From Pseudomonadota bacterium (GTDB lineage Bacteria > Pseudomonadota > Alphaproteobacteria > Acetobacterales > Acetobacteraceae), in contig JAJZHU010000037.1 of the NCBI GenBank assembly GCA_021798375.1, positions 1-12,651 on the forward strand: a stretch of 12,651 nt of DNA, given 5' to 3'. The first letter of the stretch is position 1; each line of letters starts with the position of its first letter. Under the pieces are notes generated by a model. That model saw nothing but the letters and a program-made list of their open reading frames with translations. It made no database searches and was not told the origin of the DNA. Of this stretch, positions 1-5,975 are shown piece after piece. Both the position numbers and the translations under genes were made by a program.

Positions 1-39
1 CGTGCCGCCGCGTTGTTGCGCGCGGCGATGGAAGGTTGA
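1..39 (+). CDS. C-terminal tail of a gene entering from the left (partial)
   Basis: The first frame reads RAAALLRAAMEG and then TGA at 37-39. An Ala/Arg/Leu-rich helix-like tail in GC-rich codons is typical of a real C-terminus in such a genome. The base composition changes sharply to AT-rich immediately after this stop, which fits a gene boundary. With only 12 residues the family cannot be named, and the frame could be open by chance. Confidence 0.4.
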   Translation, partial: RAAALLRAAMEG

Positions 40-91
40 GGGGGTTTCGAAAAATATCAGTAAAATAAATACGTGAATCTAAAAGATAAGT

Positions 92-215
92 CTTCTTTTT
101 GTGAACAAAAAGAAGCAAAAAAACTTTATTATATTTTATCGCGGCACAAACTTGATAATTTGCGCAGGTCTAAAATTAACAAAAGTTTTTTTGCTTCTTT
201 TTTTCAAAAAAGAAG
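92..215. repeat. AT-rich inverted repeat pair able to form alternative hairpins
   Basis: Two ~35-nt units face each other. Unit 1 (92-127) contains a perfect 11-bp hairpin: arms 92-102 and 105-115, loop GA. Unit 2 (182-215) contains a perfect 10-bp hairpin: arms 194-203 and 206-215, loop TC. The units also pair with each other over 21 perfect base pairs (107-127 with 182-202), leaving a 54-nt AT-rich centre. Local hairpins and the long-range helix share bases, so they compete. The element lies between an upstream + strand stop and the cbpB stop at 235, so bidirectional termination or a small mobile/repetitive palindrome are both possible. The rest of the gap (40-91, 216-234) shows nothing else. 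Confidence 0.75.
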
Positions 216-234
216 ATTCTCCTATTTACTCAGC

Positions 235-1626
235 CTAACCGATGGCGCAGGCCACCTCGGTGCCTGCGTCCCATCCGTCCCATAAAAAATCTTCATGGCG
301 CCCGTCGGCAATCAGCCGCAGGGCATAGCGGACTTGTTCCTCATAGAAGCGGCAGAATGCTCCTTTTTGTTTCATTCCACCGTTCATTTCATGCGCTTCC
401 GCCGGGCAGGGGGAGCCGCAGAAATGGCGGATTACGCAAGTGTCGCAGCCTTCTATGTCCTCGACCTTGCGGCCGGTGACCAGGCGGAAGGGCGCACTGT
501 CCAAGACCTCCTCGATCGGCTGCGTGAACAGGTTGCCGCCGTTGAATTCGGGCACGCCGATGAACTCGCTGCACGGGAACAGATCGCCGTTGGTGGCCAG
601 GGCGAAAAAGCTGCGGCCGCCCCCGCAGGGCGAAATATCGCACATCAGCCGCCGTGCCGTCGGCGCCAGGATGGCGATCAGGATATTGGCGAAATTGGCC
701 ACCACCAGCTTGCGTCCGGTTTCAAGATACAGCTGATGGGTCCGTTCCAGCGCGGCGATAAAGGCCGTGGCCACATCGTCGTCGTCGCCATTCACCATGC
801 GGGCGCCGGGCAAGGTGCAGCGGGTGACGTTGAGCATGCAGGCGGGCACACGGCGGGCATGGAAGAATTCGACCATGTCGGTGAGGTAAGGCAGGTTTTG
901 CGTGGTCATGGTGCAGATCACGTTATAGCCCGGATAGCCGTCGAGACGGTCGATGGCCCTAACAACGTGATCGAATACACCGTCGCCGTTCCAGCGCCGC
1001 CGCGTGCGGTCGGAAACCTCGGGGGTCGGCCCGTCGAGCGACAGGCCGATGCCCACGCCGTGCGAGGTAAGGAAGGATACCGCGTCCTCGTCCAGCAGGG
1101 TCGCATTGGTCTGCACGCCAAAGCGGAAACGGTCGCCGTAAGCTTCGATGCCGGCGAAGATCGCCTGACGGGCCAGCAGCGGCTCGGCGCCGTGGAAGAT
1201 CACCTGCGGCAAGCGATCCTCTGGCATGTGGCTGCGGAAGTAGCCGTGCAGCCGCTCCAGCGCGTCGAGCACCGTGGCCTTGTCCATCTGATCGCCGCCG
1301 CGGCGCATCTGTTCGGGGATATAGCAATAGGAACAGTTGAGATTGCAGCGTTCGGTGGGATTGAAATAGACCGCCGAGGGCTTCAGATGGAAGCGCAGCA
1401 TGTCCATCTCGGCCGCGAAAACCTGAGCTTTGGCGCGGTAGGTGTCGAGCAGTTCTCCGCCCGCCATCGTCTCGACCAGGCGGTCTTTGTGGACCAGCCC
1501 CCAGAATGCGGTGTCGGGCTCGATCAAGGCAATGTGGGTGGGGTGATCGATGTCGAACGGTTGGAGGGGAGAAAGAGGGCTTCTTTCGAAGCCCTCGCTC
1601 GGCTGCGGGGGAACCAACCCCGTCAC
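235..1626 (-). CDS. cbpB: Radical SAM/SPASM peptide-modifying enzyme (CbpB-like)
   Basis: This 463-residue protein is a cytosolic radical SAM enzyme predicted to modify the small peptide encoded just upstream. The SAM-binding [4Fe-4S] motif CxxxCxxC is at C94-C98-C101, and a GGEP-like segment (GAEPLL) is at 146-151. A C-terminal SPASM-type domain holds many cysteines (C329, C334, C352, C394, C397, C403, C407, C425), including the pattern CDTCVIRHFCGSPC, which would bind auxiliary clusters. The ~90 residues before the radical SAM core resemble no domain I can name and may help recognise the peptide. The start is GTG: its first bases overlap the peptide's stop in a GTGA arrangement, so translation is probably coupled. 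The stop is TAG at 235-237. Radical SAM/SPASM maturase is secure. The CbpB assignment rests on remembered family features (peptide neighbour, cobalamin riboswitch). The chemistry performed is unknown. Confidence 0.88.
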   Translation of the reverse strand: MTGLVPPQPSEGFERSPLSPLQPFDIDHPTHIALIEPDTAFWGLVHKDRLVETMAGGELLDTYRAKAQVFAAEMDMLRFHLKPSAVYFNPTERCNLNCSYCYIPEQMRRGGDQMDKATVLDALERLHGYFRSHMPEDRLPQVIFHGAEPLLARQAIFAGIEAYGDRFRFGVQTNATLLDEDAVSFLTSHGVGIGLSLDGPTPEVSDRTRRRWNGDGVFDHVVRAIDRLDGYPGYNVICTMTTQNLPYLTDMVEFFHARRVPACMLNVTRCTLPGARMVNGDDDDVATAFIAALERTHQLYLETGRKLVVANFANILIAILAPTARRLMCDISPCGGGRSFFALATNGDLFPCSEFIGVPEFNGGNLFTQPIEEVLDSAPFRLVTGRKVEDIEGCDTCVIRHFCGSPCPAEAHEMNGGMKQKGAFCRFYEEQVRYALRLIADGRHEDFLWDGWDAGTEVACAIG

Positions 1627-1763
1627 AGCTTTACCTGCTTGTCCATGAGGACGTAGTGCGACAGGCCAGTGCCCTCGGCATCGCAGGTTTTGCGGATAGC
1701 GATCACTTCCGGCCGAGAGGCGGGCGGTTGTGAAGTAGGCTTGGTGTCGATGATGGATTTCAT
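1623..1763 (-). CDS. cbpA: Small precursor peptide (CbpA-like), 46 aa
   Basis: An ATG at 1763 opens a 46-codon frame ending in TGA at 1623-1625. The peptide begins MKSIIDTKPTSQPPASRPEV and its C-terminal half contains IRKTCDAEGTGLSHYVLMD. It has one cysteine (C27), a GTGLSHY segment (31-37) and no signal peptide. A purine-rich ribosome site (AGGAT) lies 8 nt before the ATG. The stop overlaps the start of the radical SAM/SPASM gene, and a cobalamin riboswitch lies directly upstream, so peptide and maturase are one transcript. The proline/serine-rich N-terminus looks like a leader and the C-terminal half like the modified core. This layout fits the CbpA 'modified peptide precursor' family as I remember it. 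The modification and role are unknown. A chance ORF is unlikely given the SD, the coupling and the motif. Confidence 0.85.
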   Translation of the reverse strand: MKSIIDTKPTSQPPASRPEVIAIRKTCDAEGTGLSHYVLMDKQVKL

Positions 1764-1842
1764 GACGTTATCCTATGCACGCATGGGGACGCCGGCAGGC
1801 ACACAACCTCACCGAAATCCTCTTCCATAGGATCTCGTCCCC
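1764..1842 (-). promoter_or_regulatory. Expression platform of the riboswitch with two competing helices
   Basis: Reading the - strand, ATCCTAT (1833-1827) is exactly complementary to ATAGGAT (1776-1770), which contains the cbpA Shine-Dalgarno. The pairing resumes after a 2x2 internal loop (1839-1836 with 1767-1764), giving 11 pairs that end next to the ATG. A second perfect 7-bp helix, GGGGACG (1842-1836) with CGTCCCC (1791-1785), uses the same 1836-1839 bases and crosses the first, so the two are mutually exclusive unless a pseudoknot forms. No U-tract terminator is visible, which suggests translational control of cbpA by SD sequestration. The pairings are seen in the sequence. Which state goes with bound cobalamin is inferred. 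Confidence 0.6.
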
Positions 1843-1849
1843 GTTGAAC

Positions 1850-2010
1850 ATACCCAGCAGGTCTTCTGGCTCTCGGATCGTCCGTCGAAAACGCCTTCCC
1901 AGCAGAGTGGTCCCCACCAGTGGCTGGCTTATCGCCCTGTCTCCGACGTCCCCGATTACAGCGGCGGGCCCGCCACGGAATTACACCGTGTTCCTAGAAT
2001 ACTGGATGCC
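1850..2010 (-). ncRNA. Cobalamin (B12) riboswitch aptamer
   Basis: The - strand carries the hallmark blocks of the cobalamin riboswitch in order. They are AGGAACACGGTG with a CACGG/CCGTG stem (1990-1986 with 1978-1974), then the GCGGGCCCGCCGCTGTAATC core (about 1972-1953), a GCCAGCCACTGG segment (about 1928-1917), GGGAAGGC (about 1900-1893), and the B12 box AGCCAGAAGACCTGC (1871-1857). A closing P1 helix can be drawn between ATCCAG (2007-2002) and CTGGGT (1857-1852). The aptamer lies about 90 nt upstream of cbpA and points toward it, away from the TonB receptor gene. The element therefore most likely ties cbpA-cbpB expression to cellular cobalamin, usually by repression when cobalamin is plentiful. 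Confidence 0.93.
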
Positions 2011-2013
2011 CAT

Positions 2014-2042
2014 CGGTAATATGGAGATGGGCGTTCTGTCAA
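2014..2042 (-). promoter_or_regulatory. Putative promoter of the riboswitch-cbpA-cbpB transcript
   Basis: On the - strand a perfect -35 hexamer TTGACA occupies 2042-2037. Two weak -10 candidates follow: TATTAC (2021-2016, spacer 15) and TACCGA (2019-2014, spacer 17). Either would start transcription just before or within the first riboswitch helix, as expected for a riboswitch leader. The -10 is uncertain. Confidence 0.4.
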
Positions 2043-2084
2043 GGTGTCGCTTCTCCAAAAGCGGAGGGCTTGGATTTGGCGCGC

Positions 2085-2140
2085 TACTTGCGTTCGTCTA
2101 CTTGCGTTCGTCTACTTGCGTGCGTCTACTTGCGTTCGTC
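2085..2140. repeat. Four tandem copies of a 14-bp repeat
   Basis: TACTTGCGTTCGTC occurs four times head to tail at 2085-2098, 2099-2112, 2113-2126 and 2127-2140. Only the third copy differs, by one base (TACTTGCGTGCGTC). The array sits between the lysR stop (2191) and the -35 of the riboswitch promoter (2037-2042), in otherwise non-coding sequence. The 14-bp period is neither a multiple of three nor matched to the DNA helical turn. It may be a slippage-prone minisatellite, or a cluster of protein-binding sites upstream of the cbpAB promoter. Confidence 0.85.
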
Positions 2141-2190
2141 TCCCGATGAAACGGATTCGGGCAAAAGTCGGACCAATTTCAGGGGGCCGG

Positions 2191-3084
2191 TCAGCCGAAA
2201 GTCTCGCTTGAAGGCAACCTCGATTTTACCCATGATAACAGGGCTTGAACGGCAGGTTTCTCATATTTGTTGCGTGGAATAAGTGCTTTCAGCCAAAGCG
2301 AGGAGATGGGAAAATCGGTCAGCAGCGGCTTTAAAAGCCCTTTTTCGAGCGAGTCCTGAAGGACATAGCGGGCGGAGACCGTGATGCCCAATCCGCGGAT
2401 CGCCGCGCGTTGCAGGATTTGCGTGTCGTTGGCGCTGAATTTCGAATGCACCTCCACATGAATGGCGCCACGCGGGCTGTCGAACGACCAGTGCGATCCG
2501 GTGGCATGATAGATCAGGCAATCATGATAGACCAGATCCTGGGGATGTTGCGGTTCGCCCGCGCGGGCGAGATAGGACGGCGCCGCGCAGAGGATCATCG
2601 GATTTAAGCAGAGTGGCTCGTTGACGACATGAGCATAGGAGGTGGGCATCGCGCCGAAGGCGATGTCGAACCCTTCTTCGATCGGGTTGACCGAGCGGTC
2701 TATCAGCACGATTTCCAGGTTGATTTTCGGATTGGCGACAAGGAAGTCGCTCAGGATTTCGTCGAAATGCAGGAACAGAAGCCCGGTTGGATATTTGATC
2801 CGCAGATGACCTTCGATCTGCCGTGGCCCCTCGTTGGCGCCGTTCAGCGCTTCGTCAATCTCGCTGACGATGTCGTGATAACGTGGAATATATCGCTTGC
2901 CCGTTTCGGTGAGTTCCATCTTACGGGTCGAACGGACGAAGAGTTGCGATTTCATCTCGTCTTCGAGACGATTCAGACGTTTGGAAACGACGGACGTGGC
3001 GACCCCGAGATGGCGGGCCGCACCGGATAAACTGCCGGCGCGAGCCACCGACAGGAACGCCTTGATGTTGAGCAGAGTGTCCAT
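2191..3084 (-). CDS. LysR-type transcriptional regulator
   Basis: This 297-residue protein has the usual LysR length and layout. An N-terminal winged helix-turn-helix covers about 1-60, with the recognition segment GAARHLGVATSVVSKRLNRLE and the following wing QLFVRSTRKMELTETG. A co-inducer-binding, periplasmic-binding-protein-like domain spans about 90-297. The ATG at 3084 is preceded by GGGGAGA, a good ribosome site, and the stop is TGA at 2191-2193. It is transcribed divergently from the TonB receptor gene, and a palindrome with a T-N11-A core sits in its promoter. That is the classic arrangement for a local regulator that controls its neighbours and represses itself. The inducer is probably a substrate or intermediate of the + strand cluster, but its identity cannot be seen. 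Confidence 0.93.
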   Translation of the reverse strand: MDTLLNIKAFLSVARAGSLSGAARHLGVATSVVSKRLNRLEDEMKSQLFVRSTRKMELTETGKRYIPRYHDIVSEIDEALNGANEGPRQIEGHLRIKYPTGLLFLHFDEILSDFLVANPKINLEIVLIDRSVNPIEEGFDIAFGAMPTSYAHVVNEPLCLNPMILCAAPSYLARAGEPQHPQDLVYHDCLIYHATGSHWSFDSPRGAIHVEVHSKFSANDTQILQRAAIRGLGITVSARYVLQDSLEKGLLKPLLTDFPISSLWLKALIPRNKYEKPAVQALLSWVKSRLPSSETFG

Positions 3085-3126
3085 TCAGTTCGTCTCCCCA
3101 GACCGGGTGTTCGGCTTGTGACCGTT

Positions 3127-3143
3127 GGTGTTCGTTGAACACC
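3127..3143. promoter_or_regulatory. Putative LysR operator (7-3-7 palindrome, T-N11-A)
   Basis: GGTGTTC (3127-3133) and GAACACC (3137-3143) form a perfect inverted repeat around GTT. The inner TGTTCGTTGAACA has the T-N11-A form of LysR boxes. It begins one base beyond the -10 of the lysR promoter and would cover the transcription start, which suits autorepression. It lies about 260 bp from the receptor gene start, so direct activation of that gene may need further sites I did not identify. Confidence 0.55.
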
Positions 3144-3144
3144 G

Positions 3145-3173
3145 CATATAGCGCAACCTTTCTCGAATCGCAA
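3145..3173 (-). promoter_or_regulatory. Putative lysR promoter
   Basis: On the - strand TTGCGA (3173-3168) is followed after exactly 17 nt by TATATG (3150-3145), a reasonable sigma-70 pair. Transcription would start about 50 nt upstream of the lysR ATG, inside the adjacent palindrome. Confidence 0.45.
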
Positions 3174-3334
3174 AAGCTGATAGCATAAAATCGGGTCTTC
3201 TGCGCCCAATCATTGGTGTCTAAGGTTGTTACCAGACGGCAATGTTCAAGATCCTTACAAAATAGCAAAGACCGAAGGTTGGCTCGGTGGATTGCGGCGA
3301 TCCCCGCGGCAGCGAGCGGAAGAATCCGATGGGA

Positions 3335-3363
3335 TTGCTGTCAAGTAACAAGCGCGGTTTAAA
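3335..3363 (+). promoter_or_regulatory. Putative promoter of the TonB receptor gene
   Basis: TTGCTG (3335-3340) and TTTAAA (3358-3363) are separated by 17 nt and lie about 35 bp before the GTG start at 3399. The TTTAAA is part of the palindrome GTTTAAAC (3357-3364). The rest of the 3085-3398 divergent intergenic region shows no further feature I can support. Confidence 0.4.
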
Positions 3364-3398
3364 CGAACAAAAATATTACATAATAGAAGGGCGGAGAA

Positions 3399-5804
3399 GT
3401 GGAAAACAATCAGACCGTAAAAGGGAGTTTTTTTGGCCGGAGCAGTCTTTTGTCGACTGTTTCACCGGGGGTTCTGGCGGCGATGCTTGTGCTGCCGTTG
3501 ACCGCGCCGCAAGCGCGTGCCGCGGATCAGGCAAGTAAAGTGGGGATTATGGCGTCTCCCGCCATGGGGCTCCAGGAAGTCGTCGTTACCGCACGCTATA
3601 AAAAGGAAAATCTGCAGCAGACTCCGATCTCGATGTCGGCGTTGTCCGGTGCCCAGATCGCAAGTCGCGGCTATAGCAATATCAGTCAGATTTCGGCCTC
3701 CGTGCCGAATGTCACATTGGAAGCGGCGCCAGCAGGCTTCGGCAAATCCGTATTCGCCAGCATTCGCGGCATCGGGCAAACCGACTTTAAGTTCGCGTTG
3801 GAACCGGGCGTTGGTTTCTATGTCGATGATGTCTATTATGCCACGGTATTCGGCTCGATCTTCAGTTTGGACGACATCAGCAATGTCGAGATCCTGCGTG
3901 GCCCGCAAGGGACCTTGTTCGGCAAGAACAGCGAAGGCGGCGCCATCGTTGTGAACACCGTCAAACCCTCGGCCAATGCGCATTCCTATGTCGAGCTTGG
4001 CTACGGCAGCTATAATACGGAAGAGTTGAGGGCGGCGGTTGATGCCACTGTCATCCCGGACAAATTATGGGTGCGGTTTGCGGGTGGTTCGCTGAAGAAC
4101 GATGGTTACGTCAAGATCATCGATTTCGCCTGCGCTCATCCGGCGCTCGCCGGTAAGATCAAACCGACGACAACGGATGCCGGTTGCCAGGTCGGGACTG
4201 AAGGCGGCGACAACGTGAAGAGCTTCCGCGGCTCGCTGCGCTGGCTGCCCACGGAAGGGGTCGAGGTCAATCTGTCCGCCGATGTCACCGATGACAAGGG
4301 TCAACAGGCAGCGGATACCGAAGTGGCTATCAATCCGAACGCCCTGTTTCTGAGGGGGCCGAACGGATTCAATAACAAGGTGGCCATTCCATTCTACGGT
4401 ATTCCCTATGACACCCGTTTTCTGACCCATAGCCCCTACACGACCTATGCCACCTTTACGAACCCCGTGAATGGCCTGGCGGTTCCGCCGGAGAACACGC
4501 TCTATTCCTATGGCTTCACCGGCACGATCGATTGGAACACGCCATGGGACTTCCACATTAAATCGATCAGTGGGCTGCGGAATGAATCGGGTGCGTTCAC
4601 CACGACCTATTCCGACTCTCCGATCGCGCTTGCCAATCTCTACACAACGCTGGAACACCGGCAATTCAGCCAGGAATTGCAGCTCAGCGGCAAGAGCTTT
4701 GGCGATTCTCTGGAATGGACGCTCGGTGGGTATTATTACGACGGTTACAGCCATCAAGGCGGCCTTGGGGACTTGGTTGAAATTTCGCTGGAACAGGTCC
4801 CTAACGATCCCACGACCGATACCAACAAGTCGTTTTTTGCCCATGGCGAATATCACATCACCGATGCATTAAGCGCCGAGTTCGGCGCGCGCTATAGCAT
4901 GGAGAACAAGAATTACGAATATTTCCGTTACTTGTTGGCGCCCTATCACGCAATCCCCGCGAACAGCTTCCTGTTCCCGATCACCAGCAAGAGCCTAAGC
5001 TATTCGCACGCCGATCCAAAACTCGGGCTGCAATACCAGTTGACCCCGGATCTTATGACTTACGTCTCGTATTCCACGGGATATAAGGCCGGCGGTTTCA
5101 ACACCCGCCCGGTGACCGCGGCGCAGGCCACAACTTTTTTACCTGAAACCCTGACTGCCTACGAAGCCGGCATAAAGAGTCAGTGGTTCGATCATCGGCT
5201 GCGCGCGAACATTACCGGATTTTATAGCCAGTATAAGAACATCCAGCTTCAGGCGAACGGCGTCGACGCCAATGGCAATCTCGCGGTGCTGACCAAAAAC
5301 GCCGCTCAGGCGCAAATCGAGGGTATGGAAGCCGATACGCAGGCCAGCCTCATGCCCGGGTTGATCGTTGAAGCTTCGGCCAGCTATCTCCAATTCCAAT
5401 ATTTGAATCTTGGCAGCGCCGCGGGGGTCTCGGGTGGACCGACGCTTGGCGACGTACCGCCATTGACGCCGAAATGGAAGTTTAGTGTCGGCCTCCACTA
5501 TGACTGGGATTTGGGCGATGTCTATGGCACGCTAACGCCGCGGATCGATTACGCGTACCAGTCGAAAGTATATAATGACGCGGCCGATACCGCTGCCGCC
5601 GCGCAGGCTGGTTATGGAGTCACGAACCTTCAGCTCGCCTGGCAGTCGCCGAATGGAAGTTGGTCAAGTTCGTTTGCGGTCAACAACGTGATGAACCGCT
5701 TTTATTATCTTGGCATGTACCCGAATATTTCCACCTATGGCACGATCGAAGGCCAGCCGGCGATGCCGCGTAATTATATGTTCAAGGTCAAACGCACTTT
5801 CTGA
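3399..5804 (+). CDS. TonB-dependent outer membrane receptor
   Basis: This is an 801-residue outer-membrane importer powered by TonB. A basic N-terminus and hydrophobic stretch (17-38) end in a likely signal peptidase site after ARA at 39-41. A TonB-box-like segment EVVVTA is at 60-65. The plug domain (about 75-190) contains the typical VEILRGPQGTLFGKNSEGGA (163-182). The remainder is a 22-strand-type beta barrel ending in the conserved terminal Phe (KVKRTF). Translation starts at GTG 3399 behind AGAAGGGCGGAG. The sequence resembles the large iron/organic-substrate receptor group of sphingomonads rather than BtuB, and the cobalamin riboswitch points away from it. Lying first in a catabolic cluster with an organic-acid carrier, it probably imports the cluster's substrate, but a siderophore cannot be excluded. 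Confidence 0.92.
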   Translation: MENNQTVKGSFFGRSSLLSTVSPGVLAAMLVLPLTAPQARAADQASKVGIMASPAMGLQEVVVTARYKKENLQQTPISMSALSGAQIASRGYSNISQISASVPNVTLEAAPAGFGKSVFASIRGIGQTDFKFALEPGVGFYVDDVYYATVFGSIFSLDDISNVEILRGPQGTLFGKNSEGGAIVVNTVKPSANAHSYVELGYGSYNTEELRAAVDATVIPDKLWVRFAGGSLKNDGYVKIIDFACAHPALAGKIKPTTTDAGCQVGTEGGDNVKSFRGSLRWLPTEGVEVNLSADVTDDKGQQAADTEVAINPNALFLRGPNGFNNKVAIPFYGIPYDTRFLTHSPYTTYATFTNPVNGLAVPPENTLYSYGFTGTIDWNTPWDFHIKSISGLRNESGAFTTTYSDSPIALANLYTTLEHRQFSQELQLSGKSFGDSLEWTLGGYYYDGYSHQGGLGDLVEISLEQVPNDPTTDTNKSFFAHGEYHITDALSAEFGARYSMENKNYEYFRYLLAPYHAIPANSFLFPITSKSLSYSHADPKLGLQYQLTPDLMTYVSYSTGYKAGGFNTRPVTAAQATTFLPETLTAYEAGIKSQWFDHRLRANITGFYSQYKNIQLQANGVDANGNLAVLTKNAAQAQIEGMEADTQASLMPGLIVEASASYLQFQYLNLGSAAGVSGGPTLGDVPPLTPKWKFSVGLHYDWDLGDVYGTLTPRIDYAYQSKVYNDAADTAAAAQAGYGVTNLQLAWQSPNGSWSSSFAVNNVMNRFYYLGMYPNISTYGTIEGQPAMPRNYMFKVKRTF

Positions 5805-5814
5805 TCTGGCCAGG

Positions 5815-5850
5815 CAGGCCTGAAGTTCGACAGGGCGAACTTCAGGCCTG
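5815..5850 (+). terminator. 15-bp perfect hairpin after the receptor gene (attenuator/terminator-like)
   Basis: CAGGCCTGAAGTTCG (5815-5829) and its exact complement (5836-5850) enclose the loop ACAGGG, 11 nt after the receptor stop. No T-run follows, so it is not a standard intrinsic terminator. It may instead protect the receptor mRNA 3' end or partly attenuate readthrough to the enzyme genes. The remaining gap to 5961 shows no clear promoter. Confidence 0.6.
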
Positions 5851-5975
5851 CACGCCTTGGTAATCGATTTTGAAAATATCCGTTTGGCACTGCTCGCCAG
5901 ATTGATGGCTGGAGCCGCGGTTGGAATATCCGATCTTTATAAGCGCGGTGATAATTTACAAAGAGGAGCAGTAGC

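Noticed and set aside
73..285. 70-codon AT-rich + strand frame
   Set aside because: It runs through the inverted-repeat element and into the 3' end of cbpB antisense. Its Lys/Phe-rich composition comes from the poly-A/T arms, and I saw no ribosome site.
295..1656. Open frame of 453 codons on the + strand opposite the radical SAM gene
   Set aside because: It is the antisense shadow of cbpB. It shows no recognisable domain, while the - strand frame carries CxxxCxxC and SPASM motifs.
2049..2070. Possible lysR terminator (CTCC/GGAG mini-stem)
   Set aside because: The stem is only four base pairs with no T-run on the relevant side, which is too weak to support.
1775..2149. + strand frames across the riboswitch and 14-bp repeats
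   Set aside because: They translate the complement of a structured RNA and repeat DNA and have no protein-family signal.
3399..5804. Reading the TonB receptor as the cobalamin transporter BtuB because a B12 riboswitch is nearby
   Set aside because: The riboswitch is on the opposite strand, points toward cbpA, and is separated from the receptor by a divergent lysR. The receptor is also longer than BtuB and of the organic-substrate/siderophore type.
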